The notes beneath the pieces were generated by a model that was given only the letters and a program-made list of their open reading frames with translations, was not told the DNA's origin and did no database searches. This document shows positions 1 to 11,634 of a DNA stretch of 64,000 nt, in pieces. Source of the stretch: Nematopogon swammerdamellus (taxonomy: Eukaryota; Arthropoda; Insecta; Lepidoptera; Adelidae); assembly GCA_946902875.1 (NCBI GenBank), contig OX336349.1, forward strand, positions 11,927,891 to 11,991,890, in the 5' to 3' direction. Positions within the stretch are counted from its first letter, which is position 1. Each line of letters begins with the position of its first letter. A program made the translations under genes and the position numbers.

Positions 1-342
1 CGTGAACATTCCTAACTAATCAGTATTTCAATAACTTAATTTTGTGCTCTTTAAATAACACAATATTTTGAGCATTTGAAAATATTAAGTGGTTCCGTGT
101 AGAGAAGGCCTGGGTCGTTACCGGTCATGTATTAGCGCCTGTTTCCCTAATTTATAGTGAGTGATACCGAGCGCGGCCACGGCGGCGGCGGCGGAGGCCA
201 CCCGCGCCACTCATTCAACACGGACTGGGAGAGGAGATGCGGCTCATACTGAACACATAACTTGACTGTGTGAAGTATTCGAAGCGACAATGTGGAGAAG
301 AAGTGATGAAACGTAGTGACTAAAATAAATAGGCAAATAGTT
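1..342. other. Non-coding, with a CGG-rich patch
   Basis: AT-rich sequence with a GC-rich patch at 170-212 made of CGG repeats. No gene is supported. Confidence 0.5.
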
Positions 343-377
343 AGAATAGAATAGAATAGAATAGAATAGAATAGAAT
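343..377. repeat. (AGAAT)7 microsatellite
   Basis: Seven AGAAT units directly next to a minus-strand AATAAA (378-383). The repeat sits exactly at the 3' end of the LINE remnant described next, as expected for a retrotransposon that ends in a simple repeat. Confidence 0.85.
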
Positions 378-1060
378 TTTATTCAGTTGTACACATACAT
401 TATATTACAAACACATTAACAGAGATGGAGCTACAAAGTACAAAAGAAAGGGCGCAGCATATGGCCACTCGAGTGTCTCAACTCAAGGGCCGCTGTTTTT
501 AAGCCTAGCCTATATTAATATTAAAATTAAATTAAATCTAAGGAACTTTATACAACATTAACAAAAATACACATTTACATAATATTTCAATTTTACACAG
601 ATTAACTTACAAACTACAAGACAATTAATTTTCAAGATTAATAAACCCTATTACAATCCACGAGTCATTCAATTTCGAGAGCTGGCTTCAGCGAATCCCG
701 TGTGGTAAGAGCTAGGCGCCACCATATGGTTTTAGATACCTACTCGACTCGACTAGCTAAGAGTGAAGGGAGGAGTGGGTTAGATCACGCGTGTAGAAGT
801 GTATTTACAGTGTGAGGATTAGTGCTCTTTTTGTTCGGTAAGAAGGTATTTTTTAAGGCCTTTTTGAAAGTGAGTGTACCGTTGAGAAGCTTCAGCGGCG
901 GTGGAATGTTATTCCAGCAGCGAGAGGCCGCATACCTGAAACCGCCTTCGAATGCGGCTCCCCGTAGTTAATACAGGTGGGACCACACATGCGGCACTTT
1001 ACCGCAGAGGAACGGCGCGGTACAAATATATTTTTATAAAATTGCATGAAGCAAACTGCA
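378..1060 (-). mobile_element. 5'-truncated non-LTR retrotransposon (jockey-like ORF2 C-terminus and 3' UTR)
   Basis: The minus strand from about 950 to the TGA at 785-787 reads through FRYAASRCWNNIPPPLK and TFKKALKNTFL, matching the style of the C-terminal end of jockey-type reverse-transcriptase proteins (an aromatic-rich WN-x-(I/L)P motif followed by a TFK basic segment). About 400 bp of 3' UTR and AATAAA follow. Upstream of about 950 the frame is broken. A dead 3' fragment; the clade is inferred. Confidence 0.6.
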
Positions 1061-2284
1061 CTGCTCAGTAGGACGCGGCAGTAGTGCTGCGTGGAACAAT
1101 TCATTTGCAAGCAATTCATATGAACAAATGCGCCGTGCCGCACAGCTCCGCTGCCTCTAACCGCCGCCGTCTCAGCTAAGTATTGTAGATATACCGTTTG
1201 TGTTCGTTGGTCACCGCCAGCGAATCCCCCAAGAAAACAAAATAGAACAGTTCCATGAGCTGTTTAGTTCATGGAGTTACGAGAGATATCACAATACTGC
1301 TGCATACAGTCTGCCCCACAGGCCCACACTAAAAACTAGAATCAAAGATTTTGTGCTGCTATGATTCATCGTGCTGTCTTTGCTCCATTCCTTGTATTTT
1401 TTTAAATATAGTATGTACGATACGAAGCTTAGTATTTTCTTTGTTTCTTTAACGCTCAAATATAAACATTATCTAAAGATTCTTCTGACACAATCCCAGA
1501 AAATAAATTAAGAACCATAATTTTTGTTTCTATTCAGTTCAGGACAGTGACATAAATATTAAGTACTGACGTAATAATAATGTCATTTCTGTTTTTTCAT
1601 TACAGCAGTACAGTAAAAAAATATTATCCAAAAATTGTAAGAGTGTCCCGTGCGCGCCGGCTCTCCTCTACATTTTTATTAACACGGAGCGCTGATAAAA
1701 CAGGATACGGGATGTATTTATTTGCCCAATCAATAAAAATAAGGAGGCGTTCTCAAGTTACCCGTGATGATCTCCGCGGCCACTCCGTGTCACGTGATTT
1801 GTTGCTGCACTTCGTGGCCATAAACCACGACCACTGCCACGCCACGGCCGCGTGTGTCGCCACCTTTATGGAGTTCGTTCAACTAGTGGCGTCTGGTGGT
1901 ACATGCCAATGTGAAGTAAATATTGCAAGAAACATTTGAATCTTTACCCGACTATGGCGAAGCCAAAAGGAGGGACTATGAGTTTGTATATGTATGTACC
2001 TATGTGACTAGCTATGTTCCACTCTACAGCCCTAAATTACTGAACCAGTATTAATGAGCAAGATGTCATTGCGTTCGTCTCACTCAAGCAACTGTGACAG
2101 CCCTTTTTTCATAGTGTTATTTTTTCTAAGAATAAAAAATGGCGGGCATTAGGCGCCATTTTGATAATAGTTTTTCTTCAAACTATTTGAAGAAAAACTA
2201 TTTTCTACCGAATGTCGAATAATTGTCGGGAGCTTAGAACTAAAAGGAATTTTATTTTTTATTCAAAATTAATTTTATTATTTT
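1061..2284. other. Non-coding; GC-rich patch and a hairpin
   Basis: No gene seen. A GC-richer patch at 1645-1890 contains a CACGTG E-box near 1791 and two TTTATGG-type motifs. A perfect hairpin with 17-bp arms and a 3-nt loop lies at 2166-2202. An open frame at 1580-1939 has no protein-like character. Confidence 0.4.
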
Positions 2285-2412
2285 GTATGAAACCTAACAT
2301 GCATGGCTACATCACTTACGTAAGGTTGATGAATTAGGTCTCATGTCAGTGCTTCCCATTTGGTCGACCCGGCTACTGTACACAGAACTGGACGGATAAT
2401 ACAAACTATTTT
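2285..2412 (-). mobile_element. SINE-A fragment (3' part)
   Basis: Diverged copy of the 3' part of the SINE-A family (full copies at 26611, 31764 and 38725), recognisable by GGCTACATCAC, CAGTGCTTCCC and the Pyr-rich ACTGGACGG block in the same order. Confidence 0.7.
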
Positions 2413-3674
2413 CTTAGTGGGAAAGGAAATATAATTGTACTTGTATGTAAATAGCTGCATCATCATATTAGCTTGGTGCAGCCAGATATTGTAACAAAAT
2501 TTTTTTTTACCGTGCCTTTTACGGTAAAAAAAATTAAGAGCAGCCGTTTGAACTTCCTTTGTTCATCTTCGGAGGCTCCTTTCAACGTTTACAACAATGT
2601 TCCTCCCACTCACGCCTCTAAAACGATCTCCCGGTTTCCAAACTTGATGCGTTTCGCAGCAGCCGAGAGCCGGTTCCACCGCAGGCGTTGTCACCAAAGC
2701 CCAGTTTAACACAGCACTCTATCAGGGCTGTAAAACCGTCTGAGGCTCCATAGGAGTTGGCGGAAGCCCCCGCGGGTGCTAAAAATGCTGTAAAGTTTGA
2801 CGCAAATTATTATTTCATTCCACCGTTAAACCGGAGGTGGTCTCCGGCGGTCGTGAGAGCAGCGCGCTGCTTAGTATATCACCTACCACTACCACTACCA
2901 CTAGTACAGTAGACTAGATCATCGTGCGTTTTAAATATTCGCACCTAAAGCGATAATGTGTATAATTTTTCCCTAAAGCATCTACAACAAACAACTAACA
3001 AAGAGCTTATCCGAACAGTTTGATTTTATAAACAATTCCGAAACCAATAAAAACACACCTATATATTTACCCAGCTTTTATGTAAAAATGAAAATATGCA
3101 GAAGGCAAGCAGCCTGAAAGTCTTTTTTTTTATTATATTTCCTATAAGTAAATCTAGCTTCAAAGTCAGATGTTTTCCTAATTCAATTATTACAAAAGAT
3201 GAACTAATCACTGTTAGATTAATATTAATTAATTAAGATAAAATAAATAAAACAAAATATGGCACAGTTGTGACTAGATTGTCTAGATATATGAAATTTG
3301 CATGAGCTTTTGTTTCCTAAATAGCACAGCACATCACAGCGCACACAGCACAACGCCGCGCCGCCGCCGCCGCGCCGCGCGCCCGTTTCCAGCGAACCTC
3401 CATAAAGGCCTCATAAGGAAGAGTATCGGATGTGCCGCAAATTTTCACCGAGTGTGCGACGTCGGGCCCCCACTGTCGCTCGCATCATAAAATTGTTATT
3501 TAGTCATAATTCAAACTAAAGGATTTTATTCGATGCCGACAAGTGCAACACAATGTTGCATGATTTAGAGAAATTGTGTGTATTTTAAGATGGCTTGGGG
3601 AACCTCTACCTAAATATGTAGGTAGAGAAAATATTGAAATAGAGATTTGTGAGTTTGCTGCTTGAAAGTTATCC
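2413..3674. other. Non-coding; small hairpin and CpG-rich patch
   Basis: Contains a hairpin with 13-bp arms at 2501-2533 and a CCG-rich patch at 3345-3385 followed by CCATAAAGG. No gene is supported. Confidence 0.4.
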
Positions 3675-3792
3675 TGTCCTAATTGCTAAACGTGGGGGTC
3701 GGTGTGTGGTGTAATTTACAAGAGTACTTACAGCACAACACCGATTACTCTGCTTACCCCGATTGTCGGGATACAGCGTGTGGTAGATTTGT
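3675..3792 (+). repeat. Hairpin repeat family C copy
   Basis: Member of a dispersed family whose core can fold through GGTGTTGTGCTG and CAGCACAACACC arms, followed by TACTCTGCTTACC and CAGCGTGTG. The left arm is decayed here. Other copies lie at 22075 (inverted), 26383, 58748 and 62305 (inverted). Confidence 0.75.
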
Positions 3793-3837
3793 CAGTTCAA
3801 ACATATGTGGACTTATATGAGTCGTATAAACAATAAT

Positions 3838-4192
3838 GAGTGCCGAGTACTCACGGTTGATGTTTAAACATAAGGCGCTAGCGTTACTCGTTAAAGCGTG
3901 ACGCGTCACGCGAAATCTCAATCCAATCCTTTGTTAGGTGTTGGACAGATTCTGGATTGGACAGATTCGTAATTCGGCAAATTCGCTGCTCGACAGATTC
4001 GTGGATTGGGCAGATTCTTGGATTCGACGGATTACCTATACGGCAGAAGTACAGGTTTCAATAAAAGATAAAAATATTAAATGTTCACACATCAAACAAG
4101 TATAAGTGGCGGTACTCACGCCTGATGTGTAAACCTCATTCACGAGCGTCACCACGTCACGCGTAACACGGTGACGCGTGACCATTACGAAA
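3838..4192. repeat. Imperfect direct repeats around a degenerate minisatellite
   Basis: Two related segments, 3838-3920 and 4094-4192, each carry TACTCACG, GATGT-TAAAC and TGACGCGT motifs in the same order. Between them (3941-4034) are diverged tandem copies of a unit resembling TTGGACAGATTCGTGGA. Origin unknown; possibly one repeat element with long terminal direct repeats. Confidence 0.5.
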
Positions 4193-5844
4193 TCGCAATT
4201 CACTTCGATATCGAAAATCTTCGTGTTCCCGGTAGATGTTTCTAAAATTGTGCTCGGAGGTGACAAAAAATAGGCGCAAAAACTTAAAACTATAAATCGG
4301 ACTGCGGTAATCTGCGCAGTTGTCGAGCTGTGTGGTTTCACGAAAAAAGCTTGACACGGTTAGGGGTTCTCAGTGAAAATAAAAAGCTTATAGGAAACGT
4401 TTACATGTAAAGTACAAGATTAATTTGTATAAAAAAGATGACAAATAACAATTTCTTAATTTTGAGAGTACTTTCCCAGTCCGATAGCTCGCCGCACCTG
4501 ATGGTGAGACGATGCTGTATTTTCGTAAGTATCCCAAAATACATTATTTGACTGAGATTTTATTTATCGTCTAATTATATTTTTCAGCTTTTGATATTTG
4601 ATGATACATTTGAATCAAAACGAACGATTTTAACTAAACAAAGAACAAATTTAAAGTTGTAAACATAGCTAATGGGTTACATACATGGAATCGTGCCCTT
4701 GTTAATGCCAAGACAAGATCATTTCCATTGATCGGTTCGAAAAAGGTCGACCTGTGATAACGGTTATCCTAACTTCAGAGAAAACACGTAAATACAGATC
4801 CCTCTCTCTATGTAGTTGATAATAATATGAAATGTTTTTAGCCAACCATCTCATTCATAAAATTATTGAGATTAATATTTCCTTTATTTGCAAAATCTTG
4901 TTACTTTTAGAACAACTTGGTTGTAAATTATAGGTATCTTTGTAGAAATAAAAGTTTTCGATGGTTCGCTTTAGTGAGGTCCCAATGTCGAATAGATTCG
5001 TTCGCATACTGATAACAAGTATATTGTAAAGTAATATTGAAATATTATTTGATAAATGTTATGGTTGAATAAGAGGTGTGATGCTAGTCGTGTTAAATAC
5101 GTATGTATGTGTGTGGTACGTGTGTATTAGTTAGGTTAAATACATAGGTTTCAGGTTAATTACATTTCTAATTATTTCTAAGTTTTTAGTTAAGCTAAGT
5201 CATGTACAACATTCTTTTTGTGCCTTATAAAAAAATAAAAAATAAATATGAAATGATAATTTCTAAATTTCGCTATATGGGATTCTCGAGGAATTCGAAC
5301 ATGGAGGTACATGTGCGGTTAACATTTCTGTAACGGGAAATTCGATCACTGTAGGCAGAAGGTTTGTACCGTGGTAGTGTCTCGCGTTCCTCGTTAGTCT
5401 GTCCACCCACACACGATTCCCTCCATCTCCCCCCCCCCCCCCCCCTCCCTTTTCCTCGCTTCTCTCTTACAGGTCACGCAGATCTGATGAACCGTGGAAT
5501 ACCTACAAAGGTTACCTACCAGATAGCTTCCCTGGATTATACTGATTCAAATCCTCTCAGGTTTAAGGCATAGTATGACGCTAGAAAATGGCGCGATAGA
5601 GCGATAAGGAATCGGTGATAGAGCAAAAGGGATAGACGTAGGTACTGCATAATTTCCACATTTCTAGTTTCATATTGTAGTTTTACATTTCGGTCTTTTG
5701 AATGAAAAATGTGTCCAATTGTAACAACAATCATGGAGTAAATGAATAAGCACTTTGCCAGCGTAATACGCATTTCTTGGCTTTGTAATGCAGACCAATT
5801 GCGGCTAGCATGTCGTCCTTTAGCGCGGAATTTCATCGTTAACC
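4193..5844. other. Non-coding; poly-C tract
   Basis: AT-rich sequence without a supported gene. A run of 17 C lies at 5429-5445. Confidence 0.5.
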
Positions 5845-5930
5845 CTTAGTCGCATTTTATGACATGAATGAGAGGTACAATGGGGCCATTCTTTTTAAGT
5901 CACGGCCCCACTTTAACTCTACGTATTTTA
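5845..5930 (+). repeat. Repeat family E copy (fragment)
   Basis: Reads CCCTTAGTCGCATTTTATGAC, then a TGGGGCCATTC block and CACGGCCCCAC, a diverged copy of the segment also found at 22318, 27015 and, inverted, at 16532, 33285 and 62420. Confidence 0.65.
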
Positions 5931-6370
5931 AGGTTGATATAATTAATTAAAAATAATTATGACTCGTGAACTGGCCGAACATGTAGAGACGTGTTCAGCC
6001 TAGAACTGAGGGCGGTCCACACGACACGAGCTCGTCCTCGGGCTCAAAAAATACAAAACTGCCTCCAGGACAGCGACATAAATAATGAGACGAAAACCTA
6101 TCATTATCTCCGAATCAGACATGTGGAATTAATTCCGGCGGACCTGCCCGCGATATGGAACAATATTCAATGAGATGAAACAAATGAGTATTAATAAAAA
6201 TAAAAGAGAGACAATGAGTTGTGTTGTGCGCAGACGCAGACGCATCGTACCGCGGCACGGCGGCGGCGGCGCGGCGTCGACGCATCCACCGTGCGGAGAC
6301 ATTCTGTAATGATAACATTTTGACTTGGTCCTCGACTTTTTTTCAAACAATTTTGATAATCCGGGCTTGG

Positions 6371-6530
6371 TAAAGCTGCGTCTCCTGCGAATGTTTTTTT
6401 TTCGAAATATTACACAGAAACATCGAAGCATTGGGGCGTGGTCATACACATTTGTACGAAAACAAATGTTTTTGTGTAATGTTTCTTGTGTAATGTTTCG
6501 AAAAAAACATGCGCAGGAGACGCGGCTTTA
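6371..6530. mobile_element. 160-bp MITE with about 50-bp terminal inverted repeats
   Basis: The ends TAAAGCTGCGTCTCCTGCG (6371-6389) and its near-perfect inverse (6512-6530) are flanked by, or include, TA dinucleotides, as in Tc1/mariner-type insertions. The inverted match continues through an ATG-T-run-CGAAA segment and TTACACA-GAAAC, so the arms cover most of the element. It has no coding capacity. Confidence 0.75.
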
Positions 6531-6658
6531 GATATTACATTCGATATACAACTCGAGCTATTGGAAAAATTGTAAGGAAATCGTAAGAAAGATCGAGCTT
6601 ACAAGGAGCTTAGATGTACCCTTAAAAAAGTGGGCAATGCATAGTTTATTATATTTTA

Positions 6659-6905
6659 ATTTTTTTTATGTAATCCGTTATGGCTGGCTGAGTTGGAGCG
6701 GCCAGAGGGCATGCTTCGACCAGCCAATATCATCTCCGAGAAGGTACTAGGTGCCATACAGGAGACTTCTCTTTGGATTGCTGGTTATACTAGAGAACAC
6801 AGCCGGCGCTGCTGTGCGGCTATATTACATCCAGTACGGTGGTATCATCCAAGTCGGCTACAATTTGAGCCCACAACCTAGTAAGGTTCAAGGGAGGGAG
6901 AGGCA
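6659..6905 (-). mobile_element. SINE-B fragment, 3' two-thirds
   Basis: Matches the SINE-B family in antisense: poly-T, TATGTAATCCG, GGCTGAGTTGGAGCGGCC, the CCAGCCAATATCA block, GGATTGCTGG and CCAGTACGGTGGTA. The tRNA-related head is absent. Confidence 0.85.
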
Positions 6906-7225
6906 TAATAATGCATTACCGTCGAAGAGTATGCCAATTCAAGCTGTGAAGAGTAAACGCAGGGCGAGGCGGCGGCGGCGGCGGCCGCGCGGCTGGGCGG
7001 CGACATCGCTGCGCGCGCGACATTTGTCTCGGAAGATGGTCGCACTCAATTTTGTTGAAACTTTTGCGGTTGAAATGTTCAGTAAAAAAGAAACTAGGTA
7101 TGCACGCGAACTGGAATAATAATGGTGAATGCCAATATAATATGTGCGCTTTCAGTGGAATATGCGGAAACGAGAAGGCGAAGGAGGAATATCATATATT
7201 TTATAATCGCAAAACAGAACGTCAT
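6906..7225. other. Non-coding; CGG-rich patch
   Basis: Contains a strongly GC-rich patch at 6958-7022 with CGG runs and CGCGCG. Open frames across it follow from composition. Confidence 0.4.
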
Positions 7226-7398
7226 GCCTCGGTAGCTCAGGTGGTTGGTGCGATCGGTCGACTGTCCTTCGTGATCATAAGCACACCTGAGCGCGGTCAG
7301 AACTTGGTTCCGGGACCGCCCCACCGTTGGAGGCTGACCGTGGTTCGGATTTCACGTAAAACTGTAGGTCCCCCTTCTCAACTTATTAGGTGGTAGGT
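7226..7398 (+). mobile_element. SINE-A fragment, tRNA-derived head
   Basis: Begins GCCTCGGTAGCTCAGGTGG, a good RNA polymerase III A box, and has a B-box-like GGTTCGGATTTC near 7343. It stops after the TTATTAGGTGGTAGG core. Confidence 0.85.
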
Positions 7399-8354
7399 AG
7401 TAGGTTATTAGGTAGTATTAATTTCTGATTCGATAATTAATTTCTGATTTCATATTATAATTTTACAGTTAAGGGTCACCTTTGTAGTAATTGTAATAAT
7501 AGGTTTAGGTAATTTTTCTTGTGAACACTAGAACTACTAGGTTTAAATACTCGTTTAGGCCAATAGTAAAATAAGTTTAATTTATTTTTTTTTCCCACCC
7601 AAACTTTGTAATATTTTATGTTATAATATAATAGTTACATAAACTGAACATTTATGTCAATTAAACCAAATGAAGTTAGTCATTAGTTCAGATGATCGAC
7701 GATCGATGGTTATCTCAACTGAAAATTATGTCAAATTAATATTGCCAAACGTATAGGTAATTAGGTATTATGTAAAATGAATATTATTATACCATGGACA
7801 ATTATGCAAATTGAAAGTCATAGAATGTAAATACTTCTATCAAGTAATCTCAATTTTTTTAAGACAAATGAACATTATATATAGTAGATTATGTGGCATG
7901 AAAATTATATAAATTTAAATTATATATTTCGAAATTACATGAATAATAAGGCACACAACGGTGGCGGTAGAGGCAGGTTCGGGGTTGTCGCTCTCAGGTG
8001 AGTGAGACAAACTGAGAGGAGAAATTACATTTCTAGATGGCGCATTTACCGAGTGCTTAGTAAAGTATGTCGGTTTGTGAAATTTTCTGCGTTTCTTTCA
8101 TCTTTTGAGCTAGCGAGGGTAGGAAGTGATCGCCATCGTTGAAGTCAAACTTTACGAGAACGGAGTTGCGAAAAAAATACATAAAAGTACAATACTACTA
8201 CCAGTAAATAAGCAGGTACTCGTATAATATGTGCAACAATAAACATTTAATTTGCAAGAGATCCGTTACAAGTGGACGGGGCTAAACCATCGATCAATCA
8301 TAACACTAGATTAAGTATAGCGGCGGAAATACTGTATACGTAACATTCATACTG
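7399..8354. other. Non-coding AT-rich sequence
   Basis: No gene or clear element. A short AGATGGCGC motif occurs near 8034. Confidence 0.4.
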
Positions 8355-8800
8355 TCACGTCTTTTTCCCAGTGAGGTAGGCAGAGAGAACTGGTCTCCAC
8401 GTGCCACGATCCTGATACACCTCTGCCGCCTCTTCCAATCTCATAATGCTCTTCATACATGCACGTTGGGTACGGGTACTACGCACCTGATCCTTTTTGA
8501 GAACATGCCCGCTCTGGTCCAGGTAAGTGCGTCTATCTAGCTAGGGCGACCCTTCCCGACTCTTCACATCCGCTCCATAAATGTATTTCGTTAGTTCCTA
8601 TCATCCATTCTTCCAACATGACCGAACTTGCGAAGTATTCCTTTCTCAAACCTTGTTACTAGGTATATCTTCTTTCAGACCACAATGCTCTCGCACTACA
8701 CTATTTCTCAATCTATCTCTCATTGTAACTCCACACATACTTCTCAACACGCACATTTCCACAGCATTTATCGTGCTGTAAATACTGGTACACATAAAAT
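8355..8800 (-). pseudogene. Degenerate RTE-like retrotransposon ORF, C-terminal end
   Basis: The minus strand ends in an intact run of about 41 codons: STRTQRACMKSIMRLEEAAE, then VYQDRGTWRPVLSAYLTGKKT and TGA at 8355-8357. Upstream, near 8720-8790, another frame reads INAVEMCVLRSMCGVTMRDR. Both match, as I know the family, the C-terminal region of RTE-type endonuclease-reverse transcriptases common in Lepidoptera. Several stops and frameshifts lie between them, so it is dead. Confidence 0.75.
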
Positions 8801-8860
8801 GGGACGGCTGGTCTTGTATTCACTCAGTCAACATACGATTATCCTGCTCACACATAGGAT

Positions 8861-8907
8861 GAAGAATGAGACACATAATGCTAACTGCATTATGTGTCTC
8901 ATTCTTC
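8861..8907. repeat. Perfect hairpin, 21-bp arms, 5-nt loop
   Basis: Arms at 8861-8881 and 8887-8907 are exact inverse complements separated by TAACT. Confidence 0.9.
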
Positions 8908-10989
8908 CAAAACTGAGGCGGGCGCATCGAGTTTTTCGATTCATTTCTTCTTCGCGTGTTGTATTTTTATACTTCTGTCTTTGTTTTCTGTCTATCTTAA
9001 TAGTATTGGTGTATAAACAAGCGTGGTCCGCTTTTGTAACCTGCTTTGTATGAAGGTCACATATCTAGTGTTGTGGTTGATCGATGGGCTCAGCGTGTAA
9101 GTGAGACGTGCAGTGCAGTGGAGTTCAGGGTCGCTTGCGACTCGGCGCAGTCGACATTCAATACCCGCCACCCTGCCAGCCTCACCACCACTCTGTGACT
9201 TACATAAATACTAATGAGCAGTAGGCTCTGCATATCAACCGGGCAGACAAGTAGAATTTTTTTTTATTTATTTAAAACGATCTGCAGTTATTTTTATGTA
9301 ACTATATATATTGTTATATTTTTTTCGACTTTCATCTATCTATAAATATATATTTTTTTTATATATATAGATAGATGAAAGTCGAAAAAAAATAGAACAA
9401 TTTAAACCCCTACGAAGATTTGAACCTGGGTGCCCGGCACTAGAGTGGGCAGTGGCGTGCACAGACATTCTAGACCGGGTAGGCAGGCAGCAATTAAGAT
9501 TCAAAATAAGTATGTACTTAATTTAGAAACAAGTTGACTTAATTTTAATCTTTACTTCAGCCCGGTTTTCATCTCTTAGGTACATCTTCATGTCCACATG
9601 AAGAAGTACCAACAGATTTTTTTTTCAGTGCACCTTAGATATCCATAAAATGAATAAATTTTAATCTACACGTATGTCATAAATACAGATTTAAGGGTGA
9701 ATTTTAAAAACGCCTTTTGAGTTATTTAAACAGAACCAATCTCAATAAAGAGTGTGCAGTGCCGTGCCGTCCATAGAACTACAAAAGATGAAATAGAAAT
9801 AAGTAGAGCCTTTGCTTATTTGTAAACTAAATCCTCGAATAAATCAATGAGCCTATCTCTTTGAAAATATATAAATCTTCTTTATAAAGTGTAGAAACAG
9901 ACAACCAACTGACTAGAATTGCCCGCCGCGCCGCCGCCGCCGTCGCGCTGGTACGATGCAAGACCAGCTACACCTACGTTACGAGGCATTGTTGTGGTGT
10001 TAGTGAAAGGCAGTCCTGCCCTGGCGTACTAAATCGCGCATCGAAACACGCATACACACGCAAAATTCCAGCGTATATGACGCAGGATTTGAGTTATAGC
10101 ACGTAATAGTGTGAGTGACCACCAGGCAGCCGTGTTGTGTGCTTTTGCCGCGCGGTGGCGTTGCGTCCGCGCGAGCGGCCGCGCCGAGAGTGAGGACTTG
10201 AGGAGTGCGCGGCAAATTTTAAATCATTTGTTTTGTCGTGAAGTTGAGTAGTTCTATAGGTTTTAATTAGATTTTTTGGGTGGGTGGAATTGGAACTTTA
10301 CTCAGGGTAGGCAGTGCTTTTCTGCCTTTATGGGATGCACGCCCCTGAGAGTGGGACGAGCCGCCAATGCGCTACCAACATCCAATTCTGGTTGGGAACT
10401 AATAAAAATTGTTCTCTTCATTTTTGGTTTAGTAAGTACTGAAGAAGTGCATGTAAGTACTGAAGAAAACAAAACCAATTTATTCGTTAAAAAAATTAAG
10501 TAGGTACTAAAATAATTTTTATCTAAGTTGTAGGCTTATATTTCTTTCGGGGTCATATTAACTTAGTATTTGCAGATATATAGCACAATATACTTTATAA
10601 TTTGGCATAATACTACATGTATGTTTGTATGATAGGTAATTGAATGATTCAGAACTGAACGAGAGACCTTCCCATAGTACAGGGAATCCTAAAATTGGTA
10701 TGACAAATATTAAATATAAAACATATTATATTCTGTGAGAATTTTAACTGGCTTATGGAAATATTACGGTTCAAATGATACAACCCTTGAAAGGTTAGAT
10801 AGACTGACAAGCTTTGTAATAGACTTCCGTACGGGCACAGAAACCAAAAAAAGGAGGCTATGGTTGATTGTTAAGATATAGGTACTAATAAAAGTAAGAA
10901 ACATAACTACGGTCACTCCGATGAAGGAAAAGTTTCATGACGAAGTTGTGACCATGACAATGGTATTGGTTATTTAATTTTCATACCGG
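8908..10989. other. Non-coding; hairpin, SINE remnants and GC-rich patches
   Basis: Holds a hairpin with 26-bp arms (9319-9344 and 9366-9391), a minus-strand tRNA-like B-box remnant at 9410-9450, related GGGTAGGCAG-type repeat pieces at 9447-9490 and 10290-10345, and CpG-rich patches at 9918-9952 and 10145-10192. No gene is supported. Confidence 0.45.
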
Positions 10990-11270
10990 GCTTTTTTTGC
11001 GCTTATTAGGCCTGGTGCGTGGTGTGCCGGATTTGCCTGCTTCTGTAATAAAGAGCGGTGTCGTCGGCGAACAGAATCTGTGGATGAGAAGGCAAGTCTT
11101 TGGCGAAGTAGTATGTACAAAAGCGGCGATAACACAGACCCCTGCGGTACTCCTGCCGTTATCGATCGTCGAGATGAGCGCGCTCCCTCCACTCGGTGCG
11201 CTAAGGGTCCTTCCCGAGAGAAAGTCTCGTATTGTGAGTACGAGAATGTCTGGCACACTGGGCACACAGA
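10990..11270 (-). pseudogene. Reverse-transcriptase fragment of a jockey-like LINE
   Basis: The minus strand reads SITAGVPQGSVLSPLLY in one frame and PSHPQILFADDTALYYRSRQ in another. These are two adjacent reverse-transcriptase motifs, the second with the catalytic F-A-D-D box. The frame changes between them, so the fragment cannot make a working protein. Confidence 0.85.
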
Positions 11271-11297
11271 TCTCATATAGCTTGTATATGAGGCCGT

Positions 11298-11634
11298 TGT
11301 GTCCGATCTTCCTCCGGTGAGTATTTCTGTTTCCTATAACCAGGGATCTTAAAAATTCGCCTTATTAAGTTCGATGACGACATTTTTGTCCGCCTTATAT
11401 ATTTGCTGTCATAATCGAACTGGCGGAATCTTACAATGTAAATAAATATGACAAATCTGAGCGCAGTGTCCTGCCAAGAGATGATAAATAAATAAACAAT
11501 AGACAATCATTATAGCTAGGATCTCTCTGAGCGTGGTTTTGCGAGGAGTGGTGGTATTGTCTGTGTCTGATCTTCCATTGAACTTTTGGGCACAGTCAAT
11601 TATAGACAGCCAGTACCGGCGGTCTATAAAAAAA
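11298..11634 (+). mobile_element. LINE 3' end with A-tail (family D)
   Basis: Shares with 27108-27333 the order GGGATCTT, TTTTTGTCCGCCT, TCTCTGAGCGTGGTTT, GTGTCTGATCTTCC, TTGGGCACAG and a final CTATAAAAAAA. The other copy reads NGLPVSVFPATGDLQK just upstream of this, suggesting a non-LTR ORF C-terminus. This copy has about 100 bp of extra sequence near 11405-11515. Confidence 0.6.

Noticed and set aside
1580..1939. 119-residue plus-strand frame
   Set aside because: No domain or family resemblance, no splice context; probably chance in a GC-richer patch.
8628..9053. 141-residue plus-strand frame
   Set aside because: It is antisense to the RTE-like remnant and continues through the perfect hairpin.
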